Below are positions 10,302 through 18,788 of a DNA stretch of 64,000 nt, piece after piece. The stretch is from Bradyrhizobium genomosp. I (2014) (lineage in GTDB: Bacteria > Pseudomonadota > Alphaproteobacteria > Rhizobiales > Xanthobacteraceae). How positions within the stretch are numbered: position 1 is the first letter of the stretch; every line of letters starts with the position of its first letter. The translations under genes and the position numbers were made by a program. The notes under the pieces were generated by a model. The model was not told the DNA's origin. It worked only from the letters and a program-made list of their open reading frames with translations, and did not search any database. The DNA is taken from contig NZ_AJQE01000126.1 in assembly GCF_000261685.1 (NCBI RefSeq), forward strand, positions 31,166-95,165. The letters run 5' to 3'.

Positions 10302-10958
10302 ATGCTGTTCATGCGCAAGACCATCGCATTGCCGAGCGCAACCGAAGCGCTTCCGGGCCGTGCGCAGGCCATACCGACCGCGACCACCCATTTCGTCAAC
10401 GGCGCCAAGCTGCAGCCGCCTTATCCGGCCGGCCTCGAGCGGGCTGTGTTCGGCCTCGGCTGCTTCTGGGGCGCCGAGCGCAAGTTCTGGGAGCTCGGTG
10501 ACGGCGTCCACGTGACGGCCGTCGGCTACGCCGGCGGTCACACGCCGAATCCGAGCTATGAGGAAGTCTGCTCGGGCCGCACCGCCCACACCGAAGTTGT
10601 GCTGGTCGTGTTCGATCCGAAGAAGATGTCCTACGACAAGCTCTTGAAGACCTTCTGGGAGAGCCACAACCCGACGCAGGGCATGCGCCAGGGCAACGAT
10701 GTCGGCACGCAATATCGAAGCGCGATCTACACCTGTTCCGATGCGCAGAAGAAGGCGGCCGAGCAGTCGAAGGCGCTCTACCAGAAGGCACTTGCGGCCA
10801 GGGGCCTCGGCGCCATCACCACCGAGATCGCGCCTGTCGGCGAATTCTATTTCGCCGAGGACTATCATCAGCAATATCTGGCGAAGAATCCCGCCGGCTA
10901 TTGTGGCCTGGGCGGCACTGGCGTGTCCTGCCCGATCGGCGTCGGCGTCAGCGCTTAG
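10302..10958 (+). CDS. msrA: Peptide-methionine (S)-S-oxide reductase MsrA
   Basis: Repairs methionine-S-sulfoxide in proteins and free methionine using thioredoxin. The protein is 218 aa. The catalytic motif [13 protein letters not shown] is near residue 51, with the nucleophilic Cys in GCFWG. The family motifs [46 protein letters not shown] and [10 protein letters not shown] follow in order. The C-terminal GTGVSCPIG carries the probable resolving Cys. There is no signal peptide, so it is cytoplasmic. It stands alone and is followed by a palindromic repeat region. Confidence 0.96.
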   Translation: MLFMRKTIALPSATEALPGRAQAIPTATTHFVNGAKLQPPYPAGLERAVFGLGCFWGAERKFWELGDGVHVTAVGYAGGHTPNPSYEEVCSGRTAHTEVVLVVFDPKKMSYDKLLKTFWESHNPTQGMRQGNDVGTQYRSAIYTCSDAQKKAAEQSKALYQKALAARGLGAITTEIAPVGEFYFAEDYHQQYLAKNPAGYCGLGGTGVSCPIGVGVSA

Positions 10959-10984
10959 ACGGAAGTCGCCGAAGTGTGAGAGCT

Positions 10985-11145
10985 TACCCTCCCCTGGAGG
11001 GGGAGGGTCGCTACGCATGCAGCGAAGCGTAATGCGTAGCGGGGTGGGGTGACGGTCCCTCCACATCCAACAGTGCCCGGGTGGAGAGATCACCCCACCC
11101 CGCTCGCGCTGCGCGCGATCGACCCTCCCCCTCCAGGGGTGGGTG
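10985..11145. repeat. Large intergenic inverted repeat (GGGAGGG family)
   Basis: Two divergent arms, each beginning or ending in CCCTCCCC(CT)GGAGG-like sequence, meet around 11060. The inner parts also pair: GCTACGCATGCAGCGAAGC with itself, and GGGGTGGGGTGA with TCACCCCACCCC. A partial copy lies at 14099-14126 and a related one at 41586-41701. Confidence 0.75.
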
Positions 11146-11230
11146 AGACCGTTCGCCCCCTCCCACTCAACGCTTTATTAACCATAACCGGTGCATCACT
11201 GGGGCCGTCTCGTTTCGAGGGATTGTTCCG

Positions 11231-11974
11231 GTGCCGGTTGCACGCGCGTTTCGATGGTCGATCTTGGCGGCGTCCCTGGCAGCGTCCGCTGCGCTTGCCC
11301 TTGGCGGCTGCATGCAGACCGCCGGTCCCGTCGCGGTGATGCAGCCGCGCGCCGATCTCGACTCCATGGCCTATGGCCAGCCCTACAGCGCGCCGCAGCC
11401 GGTCGTCGCCGACGGCGGCGGCGCCATCGGCGCGCTGCGCAACTCCTTTGCCTCGGCGCCCGCACCCATGCCGGTCGGCTACGCCGCGCCGATGGCGGTG
11501 CCCGTGCGCAATGGCGCCTCCTATCATCTCGACGCCGGCGACAAGCTTCGCGTGGTCGTCTACGGCCAGGAAGGTCTCACCAACAGCTATTCGATCGATG
11601 CCGGCGGCTCCATCACCATGCCGCTGATCGGCGCCGTGCCGGCGCGCGGCCGCACCACCGCGGGTCTTGCCGGCGAGATCGCTGCGCGCCTGCGCAACGG
11701 CTACATCCGCGAGCCGTCGGTGGCGGTGGAGATCGAGGCCTATCGTCCGTTCTTCATTCTCGGCGAAGTCACGGCGCCCGGCCAGTATCCTTACGTGCCG
11801 AACATGACCGTCGAGAGCGCCGTCGCCATCGCCGGCGGTTTCTCGCCGCGCGCCAAGCGCGACATGGTCACCATCACGCACACCGAGAACGGCGGCTCCA
11901 TGCGCGCCGTGGTGCCGCTCGGCACGCCCTTGAATCCCGGCGACACCGTGTTCGTCGGCGAGCGCTGGTTCTGA
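11231..11974 (+). CDS. Polysaccharide export (OPX/Wza-type) outer-membrane lipoprotein
   Basis: Predicted component that exports capsular or exopolysaccharide through the outer membrane. The protein is 247 aa. A hydrophobic signal sequence ends in the lipobox LGGC (Cys near residue 27), so the mature protein should be lipidated. A low-complexity Ala/Pro/Gly linker follows to about residue 95. Next is a polysaccharide-export domain (YHLDAGDKLRVVVYGQEGLTNSYSIDAGGSITMPLIG). A single SLBB-like segment (FFILGEVTAPGQYPYVPNMTVESAVAIAGG) follows. I use the GTG start at 11231, which follows GAGGG. No tyrosine kinase or polymerase gene is adjacent, so it may serve a pathway encoded elsewhere. Confidence 0.88.
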   Translation: MPVARAFRWSILAASLAASAALALGGCMQTAGPVAVMQPRADLDSMAYGQPYSAPQPVVADGGGAIGALRNSFASAPAPMPVGYAAPMAVPVRNGASYHLDAGDKLRVVVYGQEGLTNSYSIDAGGSITMPLIGAVPARGRTTAGLAGEIAARLRNGYIREPSVAVEIEAYRPFFILGEVTAPGQYPYVPNMTVESAVAIAGGFSPRAKRDMVTITHTENGGSMRAVVPLGTPLNPGDTVFVGERWF

Positions 11975-11991
11975 CGAAGCACGACGTACTT

Positions 11992-12081
11992 CGTCATTCC
12001 GGGATGGTGCGCTAGCACCAGACCTCAGGTGCGCACTTTGCGCACCGGAGTTCGACGCTGACGCGCCGCCCCGGAATGACG
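11992..12081. repeat. Intergenic inverted repeat (CGTCATTCCGG family)
   Basis: CGTCATTCCGG at 11992 pairs perfectly with CCGGAATGACG ending at 12081. Inside lie GGTGCGC and GCGCACC arms. It sits between convergent genes and could act as a bidirectional transcription end. Confidence 0.8.
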
Positions 12082-12090
12082 CTTATGGCG

Positions 12091-12762
12091 TCATTTCAGA
12101 TGCTTCGCGAAAAATGCCATGCTGCGCGGCCAGGCGATGTCGGCGCTGGCCTTGTCGTAGCTCGCGCGCTCGTCGCAATGGAAGCCGTGCTGGGCGCCCG
12201 GATAGATGAAGACCTCGACGTCGGGCCGCTTCGACTTGATGGTCTCGACGTCGGTCAGCGGGATGCCGGCATCCTTCTCGCCAAAATGCAGCTGCGTCGG
12301 CACCTTCGGTGTCTCGTCTGCAAAGCGCACGACCGCGCCGCCATAATAGCCGACCGCGGCCGTCAGCCCCGACAGCCGCGTCGCCGCGACAAAGGCGATG
12401 CTGCCGCCGAGACAGAAGCCGATGATGCCGACGGGCCCGACGCTCTTCACGGCATCGATCGCCGCCTGGGTGTCGCGCAGCATCGCGGCCCAATCCGGAT
12501 TGGCGACGAACTTGCGCGCCTCCGCAATCTCGTCGGGCGAATAGCCCGACTGGAAATTCGGTGACGTCCGGTCGAAGATCGACGGCGCGACCGCGACATA
12601 GCCTTCCGCCGCGAGGCGGTCGCAGACCGAGCGGATGTGATGATTGACCCCGAAGATCTCCTGGATCACCACCACCGCGCCCTTCGGCGCGCCACCGGGA
12701 TCGGCGCGATAGGCGCCGAACTGGAAATTGTCGGAAGCGGTCAGCTTGATGTCCTGTCCCAC
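12091..12762 (-). CDS. Dienelactone hydrolase family protein
   Basis: A 223-aa alpha/beta hydrolase of the dienelactone hydrolase family. The nucleophile Cys is in GFCLGGSIAF near residue 121, the acid is the Asp of GEKDAGIP near 170, and the His is in GAQHGFHCDER near 198. The substrate-binding EIFGVNHHIRSVCDRLA segment is also typical. Members cleave lactones or small esters, but the true substrate cannot be read here. No aromatic-degradation gene is adjacent. The protein has no signal peptide, so it is probably cytoplasmic. Confidence 0.9.
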   Translation of the reverse strand: MGQDIKLTASDNFQFGAYRADPGGAPKGAVVVIQEIFGVNHHIRSVCDRLAAEGYVAVAPSIFDRTSPNFQSGYSPDEIAEARKFVANPDWAAMLRDTQAAIDAVKSVGPVGIIGFCLGGSIAFVAATRLSGLTAAVGYYGGAVVRFADETPKVPTQLHFGEKDAGIPLTDVETIKSKRPDVEVFIYPGAQHGFHCDERASYDKASADIAWPRSMAFFAKHLK

Positions 12763-12800
12763 GCGGGTTGTCCTTCTTGGTTGTTCCGAAATCCACTCTT

Positions 12801-12914
12801 TCCCCTCATCCTGAGGAGCGCGTCAGTGCGTCTCGAAGGATGCAAGGCCGAGACGCGAGAGCCGGGCCATTCATCCTTCGAGACGCTTGCTGCAAGCTCC
12901 TCAGGATGAGGGGA
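12801..12914. repeat. Intergenic inverted repeat (CCTCATCCTGAGGAGC family)
   Basis: CCCCTCATCCTGAGGAGC on the left pairs with GCTCCTCAGGATGAGGGG on the right. The inner CGTCTCGAAGGATG pairs with CATCCTTCGAGACG. It is a long two-level palindrome between two minus-strand genes. Confidence 0.85.
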
Positions 12915-12920
12915 GACACC

Positions 12921-13262
12921 TCACTCCCACATCCAGTTCTCGCCGTAGTCCTCCTTCCATCCTGCCAGCCGTCCGTGGCGGAATTGCAGGAACAGGCGGT
13001 GGCGGTAGGGGATCAGCCCGCTGCCGCCGATGTTGCGCAACGCGAGATAGATCTCGTTGCCGGGACGTCCGCGGACATATTGCAGCGGCTGGCCCAGGGC
13101 GCGCGCGGTCTGCTCGGCATCCATGCCGAAGGCGAGCGGCGTGTTGTTGGACAAGGTCGCGACGAAGGGCTGGCGCGGTGGCATGGCGCCGAACGGCTCG
13201 GCCTGCGTGGACGCCGAGAAAACCATCGCTACGATGCCCGCAGCCAACGTCGCTCGCTTCAT
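12921..13262 (-). CDS. Small exported protein of unknown function
   Basis: A 113-aa protein with a clear Sec-type signal peptide (MKRATLAAGIVAMVFSASTQA), which would be cleaved after about residue 21. The mature part contains PLAFGMDAEQTARALGQPL and GNEIYLALRN, a pattern seen in small periplasmic proteins of Rhizobiales, but I cannot assign a function. It lies 25 bp downstream of the alpha/beta hydrolase on the same strand, so the two are probably co-transcribed. Confidence 0.75.
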   Translation of the reverse strand: MKRATLAAGIVAMVFSASTQAEPFGAMPPRQPFVATLSNNTPLAFGMDAEQTARALGQPLQYVRGRPGNEIYLALRNIGGSGLIPYRHRLFLQFRHGRLAGWKEDYGENWMWE

Positions 13263-13287
13263 CGCTTCAAGTCCTCGTCTGACCGGC

Positions 13288-14052
13288 CTATGCCGGCAAG
13301 TTCTTCAGGAAAGGCGCGACCGCGTCAACAAAAGCCTGGGGCTGATCGATGTTGACGGCGTGTCCGGCGGCGGGAATCACGACCTTTTGTGCGCCGGGGA
13401 TCTTCGCCGCCATGTAGTCGGACGCGGCGAGGAACGGGGTGTCGTCGGCGCCGACCACGATCAGGCTGGGCACCTTGATCTCGGGCAGCAACTCGATCAC
13501 GCGCGCATCGCGCTGGGTCAGCATGCCGCGCGCGGCAAGCGCCAGCCCCCTGGCGTTGCGATGGCTGGCGGTGGCGCGCTCGCGCGTCGCCGATTTCAGG
13601 ACATCGAGTCCTTCGCGGTCGAGCCCGTCGGCAGTCGCAAGCGCCCGCGCGTTCCACGCCTGCCGCGCATCGTCCTTCTTGAAGCCCGGTCCGGTATCGA
13701 TGATCAACAGCGCGCGGGCACGCTCCGGATGAACGCGATAGAACGCGAGCGACATGTAGCCGCCGAGCGAGAGGCCGCCGATGACGGCGCGCTCGGCACC
13801 GACCGCGTCGAGGATCGCCGCCATGTCGCCGACGGTCAGAGCTTCGCTGTACGCGTTCGGATCATCGGGATAATCGGACCGGCCGTGGCCGCGCATGTCC
13901 CACAAGATCAGCTTGTGATCCTTCGCGAGCGCATCGACCTGCCCGTGCCACATCGCCGAGGTCGAGGAATAGCCGTGGGTGAGCAGCAACGGCGGACCCT
14001 CGCCATGAACTTCGTAGTAAATCCCGACGCCGTCCCGATCGATCCTTGGCAT
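13288..14052 (-). CDS. Alpha/beta-fold hydrolase
   Basis: A 254-aa alpha/beta hydrolase similar to 3-oxoadipate enol-lactonase or epoxide-hydrolase-like enzymes. The oxyanion-hole region is LLLTHGYSSTSAMWHGQ. The nucleophile Ser is in GLSLGGYMS near residue 95, the likely acid Asp is in VVGADDTPF near 203, and the His is in IPAAGHAVNIDQP near 231. No signal peptide is present. Its substrate is unknown. It is transcribed divergently from the molybdenum hydroxylase genes and probably together with the small exported protein. Confidence 0.88.
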   Translation of the reverse strand: MPRIDRDGVGIYYEVHGEGPPLLLTHGYSSTSAMWHGQVDALAKDHKLILWDMRGHGRSDYPDDPNAYSEALTVGDMAAILDAVGAERAVIGGLSLGGYMSLAFYRVHPERARALLIIDTGPGFKKDDARQAWNARALATADGLDREGLDVLKSATRERATASHRNARGLALAARGMLTQRDARVIELLPEIKVPSLIVVGADDTPFLAASDYMAAKIPGAQKVVIPAAGHAVNIDQPQAFVDAVAPFLKNLPA

Positions 14053-14409
14053 TGCTTCCGCCCTTTCGTTTTATTCCAGCCGCGACTTCGGTGCTTCACC
14101 CTCCAGGGGAGGGCAAGGGTCGCGGTCGGCTCCATTCTACTTTGCGAAGTTACCTCGAAGAAACCGCCTGAATGCGATGGCACGCATGCCAGGCACACTC
14201 GCTGTTGTGTCCAGTAGCTGCGCCGGCGCCGTTGGCGCGCCGCACAACGAGCAGATGCGGACGTGGTTTTTCGACTGCTTCCAGATTGCATTTGCCTCCG
14301 CGCGTGAACACGATCATGCTCGCGGCCAAGGCTGACGCCAGCCCGGTGGGCGTCTGCCGCACAAGTTGCCGCCGTAAGCGGCTTCATGCACCGGCAGGGG
14401 AAGACGCCT
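14053..14409. other. Divergent intergenic region
   Basis: A 357-bp region between the alpha/beta hydrolase and the molybdenum hydroxylase genes, presumably holding both promoters. A partial copy of the GGGAGGG-family repeat lies at 14099-14126. I see no supportable gene. The short open frames read like noncoding sequence. Confidence 0.5.
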
Positions 14410-14901
14410 ATGCCAACACTCACCATCAATGGGCGGAGTCTGTCCGTGGATGCGGCGAACGACACGCCGCTCCTCTGGGCGATCCGCGAGCAATTGCAGA
14501 TGACCGGCACCAAGTTCGGCTGCGGTGCCGGGCTGTGCGGGGCCTGCACCGTGCACGTCAACGGCGAAGCCGTGCGCTCGTGCCAGACCATGGTCGGCGA
14601 CGTCGCCGGCAAGAAGATCACCACCATCGAAGGCCTCTCCGCCAAGGGCGATCATCCCTTGCAGAAGGCGTGGATCGCCGAGCAGGTGCCGCAATGCGGC
14701 TACTGCCAGTCCGGGCAGATCATGCAGGCGGCCTCGCTGCTCGCGAAGAATCCCAATCCGACCAGGGAAGAAGTGGTCGCGCATATGGACGGCAATCTCT
14801 GCCGCTGCATGACCTATTCGCGGATCCAGAAGGCGATCATGCGCGCCGCGTCCGAGATGCGCACCGCGTCCACCGCCTCCAGCGAGCGGAGGCCCACATG
14901 A
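14410..14901 (+). CDS. (2Fe-2S) subunit of a molybdenum hydroxylase (isoquinoline 1-oxidoreductase alpha type)
   Basis: Electron-transfer subunit of a xanthine-dehydrogenase-family enzyme. The protein is 163 aa. The N-terminal plant-ferredoxin-type cluster ligands are in [16 protein letters not shown] (residues ~38-53), with a fourth Cys in RSCQTM. The C-terminal 2Fe-2S domain has CGYCQSGQ (~98) and [10 protein letters not shown] (~138). I start at ATG 14410 ([11 protein letters not shown]), preceded by AGGGGAAG. Its stop overlaps the ATG of the large subunit by 4 nt, so the two are translationally coupled. No FAD subunit is present, as in isoquinoline oxidoreductase-type enzymes. Confidence 0.93.
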   Translation: MPTLTINGRSLSVDAANDTPLLWAIREQLQMTGTKFGCGAGLCGACTVHVNGEAVRSCQTMVGDVAGKKITTIEGLSAKGDHPLQKAWIAEQVPQCGYCQSGQIMQAASLLAKNPNPTREEVVAHMDGNLCRCMTYSRIQKAIMRAASEMRTASTASSERRPT

Positions 14902-17192
14902 ACGAGCACGTCAAGAACATCGCCCCCGCGGCGCCCGATCTCAGCCGCCGCTCCTTCCTCGTCGGCACTGCCGCGGCCGGCCTCGTGCTCGGCTATGCCG
15001 GCGTCCCCGGGATCGATTTTGCGTCGGCGGCTGCGCCCGCCAATTTCGAGCCGAGCGTCTGGTATGCGATCTCGCCGGATGGCCTCGTCACCGTGACCTG
15101 CGGCAAGGCCGACATGGGCCAGCACATCGCCTCCACCATGGCGCAGATCGTCTGCGAGGAGCTGGGGGCGAAGTGGAGCGACATGCGCGTATCGCTCGCC
15201 TCCAACGATCCGAAGTTCAACGATCCCGTTCTGGGCGCGCAGATCACCGGCGGCAGCTGGTCGACCATGATGAACTTTGATGCCATGAGCCGTGCGGGCG
15301 CTGCCGGCCGCATCGCACTGACGGAGGCGGCCGCCGCGGCCATGGGCCTGCCGCCCTATTTCAAGGACCAGCTCGTGGTCCGCGACTCCGTGATCTCGCA
15401 TCCGAAGTCGAAGAAGCAGATGACCTTTGCCGAGATCGTCCGAAGCGGCAAGGCGACGAAAACCTTCACGCCGGACGAGTTGAAGGCGATCAAGCTGAAG
15501 ACGCCGGATCAATACACCATGATCGGCGTCTCGGTGCCGCAGCTCGACATCCCCTCCAAAACCAACGGCACGGCCAAGTACGGCATCGATGTGATGTTGC
15601 CGGGCATGGCCTACGGCAAGGTGGTGACCCCGCCGGTGCGCTTCGGCGCCACGGTGAAATCGGTCGACGACAGTCAAGCCAAGAAGGTACCCGGCTTCAT
15701 GAAGGCCGTCATCCTCGACGACAAGACCGGTACCACGTCCGGCTGGGTCGTCGCAGTGGCCAACACCTATGCCAACGCCCGCAAGGCGGCGGATGCGCTC
15801 AAGATCGCCTATGACGGCGGTCCGAACGCGAAGCTGTCGAGCCAGTCGCTGCTGGATGAAGCCAAGCGGCTTCCAGGCCTGGAGGATTCCGGCCAGTTCT
15901 TCGTCAAGGATGGCGATCCCAACGCGGCCTTCGGCACGGCGGCGAAAGTGGTCGAGGCCGAGTACACCACCAGCATCAACATCCACGCGCCGCTGGAGCC
16001 GATGAACGCCACTGCGGAGTTCAAGGGCGACATCCTGCACATCTATTCCGGCAACCAGTTCGCGACGCGCTCCGGCGCGATCGCCGCGGGTGCCGCCGGG
16101 ATCGATCCGAAATTCGTCGTGATGCATCAGCATTGGCTCGGCGGCGGCTTCGGCCGGCGTCTCGATGCCGACATGATGATTCCCGCCGTGCAGGCGGCGA
16201 AGGCGGTCGGCAAGCCGGTCAAGGTGATCTATTCGCGCGAGAACGACATGACGATGGATTTCTCGCGTCCGCTCACCTATCAGAAAGTGAAAGCCGGCGT
16301 GGACGCTGACGGCAAGCTGATTGCGCTCAGCCACGACGTCGTCTCGGCCTGGCCGACCGCGCGCTGGGGAATCCCCGATTTCCTGACGCCCTCGGTCGAC
16401 AAGAAGGGGCCGCTCGACAGCTTCACAGTCAATGGCGCGGACTTCTTCTACACCGTGCCCAACCACTATGTGCGCGCGATCAAGAACGAGCTCGCGCACA
16501 ATGCGACACCGTCCGGGCAGCTCCGCTCGGTGGCGCCGGGCTGGACCTTCTGGGCGGTCGAAAGCATGATCGACGAGATCGCGGCTGCGACCGGCAAGGA
16601 TTCCGCGCTGTTCCGCATCTCGCTGCTCGACGGCGCCGGCAAGAACGACGGCGGCGCGCAGCGGCTGCGCAACACGCTGCTCGCCGCGATGGGGCTGTCC
16701 GGCTACGGCACCAGGCCATTGCCGAAGGGCGAGGGCATGGGCGTTGCCTGCGTGTCGTCGCAGGAACGCGCGAGCGCAAGCTGGACCGCATGCGTGGCAC
16801 ACGTCGCCGTCGCGCCGTCGGGGGCCGTAACCGTGAAGAAGCTCACGGTCGCAACCGATGTCGGCACGCAGGTGCATCCCGACAACATCCGGGCCCAGGT
16901 CGAGGGCGCGGCGCTGTGGGGCCTGTCGCTGGCGATGTACGAGAAGGCGACGCTGAAGGATGGTGGCATCGAGCAGACCAATTTCGATAGCTACACACCC
17001 TTGCGCATGAGCCAGACGCCGGAGATCGCGGTTGCCGTGATCGCCAATGGCGAGAAGGCCACCGGCGTCGGCGAGCCCGCGGTGACGGTGGTCGCCCCCG
17101 CCATCGGCAACGCCATCTTCAATGCTTCAGGGGCCCGCGTGCGGGCACTGCCGATCACGGCCGAGGCCGTGAAGGCGAGCATGAAGGCGTAG
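14898..17192 (+). CDS. Molybdopterin-binding subunit of a molybdenum hydroxylase (isoquinoline 1-oxidoreductase beta type)
   Basis: Catalytic subunit, 764 aa, likely binding a molybdopterin cytosine dinucleotide cofactor. The N-terminus has a twin-arginine motif ([21 protein letters not shown]), so the complex is probably exported folded by Tat with the small subunit carried along. Family features include the [12 protein letters not shown] cofactor motif near residue 415, the [10 protein letters not shown] segment, and the active-site Glu in the C-terminal [13 protein letters not shown] near 728. The substrate is likely an N-heterocycle or an aldehyde, but this is not readable. A cytochrome c electron acceptor, common beside this type, is absent. 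An intrinsic terminator follows. Confidence 0.92.
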   Translation: MNEHVKNIAPAAPDLSRRSFLVGTAAAGLVLGYAGVPGIDFASAAAPANFEPSVWYAISPDGLVTVTCGKADMGQHIASTMAQIVCEELGAKWSDMRVSLASNDPKFNDPVLGAQITGGSWSTMMNFDAMSRAGAAGRIALTEAAAAAMGLPPYFKDQLVVRDSVISHPKSKKQMTFAEIVRSGKATKTFTPDELKAIKLKTPDQYTMIGVSVPQLDIPSKTNGTAKYGIDVMLPGMAYGKVVTPPVRFGATVKSVDDSQAKKVPGFMKAVILDDKTGTTSGWVVAVANTYANARKAADALKIAYDGGPNAKLSSQSLLDEAKRLPGLEDSGQFFVKDGDPNAAFGTAAKVVEAEYTTSINIHAPLEPMNATAEFKGDILHIYSGNQFATRSGAIAAGAAGIDPKFVVMHQHWLGGGFGRRLDADMMIPAVQAAKAVGKPVKVIYSRENDMTMDFSRPLTYQKVKAGVDADGKLIALSHDVVSAWPTARWGIPDFLTPSVDKKGPLDSFTVNGADFFYTVPNHYVRAIKNELAHNATPSGQLRSVAPGWTFWAVESMIDEIAAATGKDSALFRISLLDGAGKNDGGAQRLRNTLLAAMGLSGYGTRPLPKGEGMGVACVSSQERASASWTACVAHVAVAPSGAVTVKKLTVATDVGTQVHPDNIRAQVEGAALWGLSLAMYEKATLKDGGIEQTNFDSYTPLRMSQTPEIAVAVIANGEKATGVGEPAVTVVAPAIGNAIFNASGARVRALPITAEAVKASMKA

Positions 17193-17216
17193 GGTTGGAT
17201 GAAGGCTGCTTGAGAC

Positions 17217-17253
17217 AATCCGCCGGAGGACCAACCTCCGGCGGATTTGTTTT
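17217..17253 (+). terminator. Intrinsic terminator of the molybdenum hydroxylase operon
   Basis: A 13-bp perfect stem, AATCCGCCGGAGG / CCTCCGGCGGATT, with a 5-nt ACCAA loop is followed by TGTTTT. It begins 24 bp after the stop codon of the large subunit. Confidence 0.9.
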
Positions 17254-17575
17254 GAGCCTTTACAGTCGCGTTCACCGTCGTGCCCGGGCTTGTCCCGGGC
17301 ATCCACGCTCTTCGTGTCCCGGCTCAGGCCGTGGATGGCCGGGACGGGCCTGCCATGACGGAGACGTCGGAGCCAAAAATTTCCCTTTATTATCAATGGC
17401 AGTTCTACTGTGCATGGGGTTGTTTTCGCGGTTTTGACTTCCCGCCGGCCGGGACACGAAACCCGTAAAATTGCACCCAATTCCGCAGGGTTCCATTGAG
17501 CACGCCTCTTAAGGGCCAGAGAACCTGATCCGGCTTAGGCTGACGCCAAATCCCGTCCCGTGCCTTGGGGAAGTC
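17254..17575. other. Intergenic region with a REPIN-like doublet
   Basis: The left part holds the doublet listed at 17275-17361. The remaining roughly 210 bp to the HD-GYP gene is AT-richer (around 17375-17430) and should contain its promoter. I see no gene in it. Confidence 0.5.
17275..17361. repeat. REPIN-like pair of palindromic repeats in opposite orientation
   Basis: The left unit is a perfect palindrome, TGCCCGGG-CTTGT-CCCGGGCA (17281-17301), followed by TCCACG. The right unit reads CGTGGATGGCCGGGACGG and ends in CATGACGG, which is the degenerate reverse complement of the left. It is the same family as the elements flanking the GIY-YIG gene and the one at 20513. Confidence 0.8.
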
Positions 17576-18670
17576 ATGAACGCCTCAGCCAAACCCGCCG
17601 CCAAACGTCGGCTTCTGCTCGCCTCCGATCGCAGCGACGAGAGCAGCGAGCTCGCCAGCATTTTGAAGGCGGTCGGCGACGTCTCGACGGTGACGACGGA
17701 GGCGATCCCCGCCCAACCGGCGCGCGATCTTTCCGGCCTCGTGGTCGACATCAACCTGCGCTCGCCCGAGAGCGTGCAGCGGGTCCGCAACAAGCTGCGC
17801 GGCGATGCCTACCGTTCGATGCCGCGGCTGTTCGTGCTCGCGGACGCCCTGCACCACGGCACCATGCAGGCCTGGGCGCTGGGAGCCACCGACACCATCT
17901 CACGGCCGCTTCAGGCCGATGCCATCTTGCAGCGCATCCGCGCCGCCTTCTCGGACACCGCCGCCTATGACGCGACCGATCGCGGCAAGACGCTCAATCG
18001 CGGCGTCGAGGCGGCGCACGCGGTGCTGGTCAAGATGTTCGAGAAGCTGCCGCTCGGCGTGCCCCTGAGCTTCGACGACGTCATCGCGGCCGAGAGCAGG
18101 ATTCTGAAGGCAATCAAGCATTCCTCGCTGCGCGAATGGCTCACCACGGTCGGCTGCCACCATGTCGGCAGCTATCGTCACTGCCTGTTCGTCACGGGCT
18201 TCGCCGTCGCCTTCGCCCAGCATCTCGGAATGCGCGAGGACGATCAGCGCCGCCTCACCCGCGCCGCGCTGCTGCACGACGTCGGCAAGGCCTTCGTTCC
18301 TGCCGCGCTGCTCGACAAGCCCGGCAAGCTTACCGACGAGGAGATGGCCGAGGTTCGCCAGCATCCGCGCCGCGGCTATGAAGCGCTCGCCGCCCAGGGC
18401 GGCTTCCCGCCGGAGATGCTGGATGTGGTGCTGCATCATCACGAGTTCCTCGACGGCTCCGGCTATCCGAACGGCCTGTCGTCGAACCAGATCAGCGACA
18501 TCGTGCGGCTGACGACAATCGTCGACATCTACGCCGCCCTGGTGGAGAAGCGCGCCTATCGCATGCCCTTCACCCACTCCCGCGCCTTCACGATGATGGA
18601 AGGCATGGGCGGCAAGCTCGACCAGCAGCTGCTGCAGGCGTTCCGCCCGGTGGCGCTGGGGTCGTTCTGA
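17576..18670 (+). CDS. Receiver-like / HD-GYP domain protein (putative c-di-GMP phosphodiesterase)
   Basis: Predicted to hydrolyse cyclic di-GMP. The protein is 364 aa. Residues ~10-125 have a receiver-like fold (RLLLASDRS, LSGLVVDINLR, LFVLADAL, GATDTISRPL). The conserved Lys before Pro is replaced by Arg (SRP), and the Asp sits in VVDINLR, so phosphorylation control is doubtful. Residues ~180-350 are an HD-GYP domain with LLHDVGK (HD pair), a following HPRRGYEAL, LHHHEF, and DGSGYPNGL, the GYP motif. All metal-binding residues appear intact. It stands alone between repeat elements. Confidence 0.88.
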   Translation: MNASAKPAAKRRLLLASDRSDESSELASILKAVGDVSTVTTEAIPAQPARDLSGLVVDINLRSPESVQRVRNKLRGDAYRSMPRLFVLADALHHGTMQAWALGATDTISRPLQADAILQRIRAAFSDTAAYDATDRGKTLNRGVEAAHAVLVKMFEKLPLGVPLSFDDVIAAESRILKAIKHSSLREWLTTVGCHHVGSYRHCLFVTGFAVAFAQHLGMREDDQRRLTRAALLHDVGKAFVPAALLDKPGKLTDEEMAEVRQHPRRGYEALAAQGGFPPEMLDVVLHHHEFLDGSGYPNGLSSNQISDIVRLTTIVDIYAALVEKRAYRMPFTHSRAFTMMEGMGGKLDQQLLQAFRPVALGSF

Positions 18671-18678
18671 AGCCGTTG

Positions 18679-18779
18679 CCGTAGGGTGGGCAAAGGCGCG
18701 CCCTTCGCGCGCCGTGCCCACCATGCATCCACATCCGTGAAGCGAATGGTGGGCACGCTTCGCTTTGCCCACCCTACGG
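18679..18779. repeat. Intergenic inverted repeat (CCGTAGGGTGGGC family)
   Basis: CCGTAGGGTGGGCAAAG on the left pairs with CTTTGCCCACCCTACGG on the right. Inner GTGCCCACCAT and ATGGTGGGCAC also pair. It lies between convergent genes. Related copies are at 51048 and 62823. Confidence 0.88.
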
Positions 18780-18788
18780 CACCGCGCT

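Noticed and set aside
14814..16877. Minus-strand frame of 687 codons opposite the molybdenum hydroxylase subunit
   Set aside because: Shadow of a clear gene; the antisense reading has His/Arg/Gly-rich composition without motifs.
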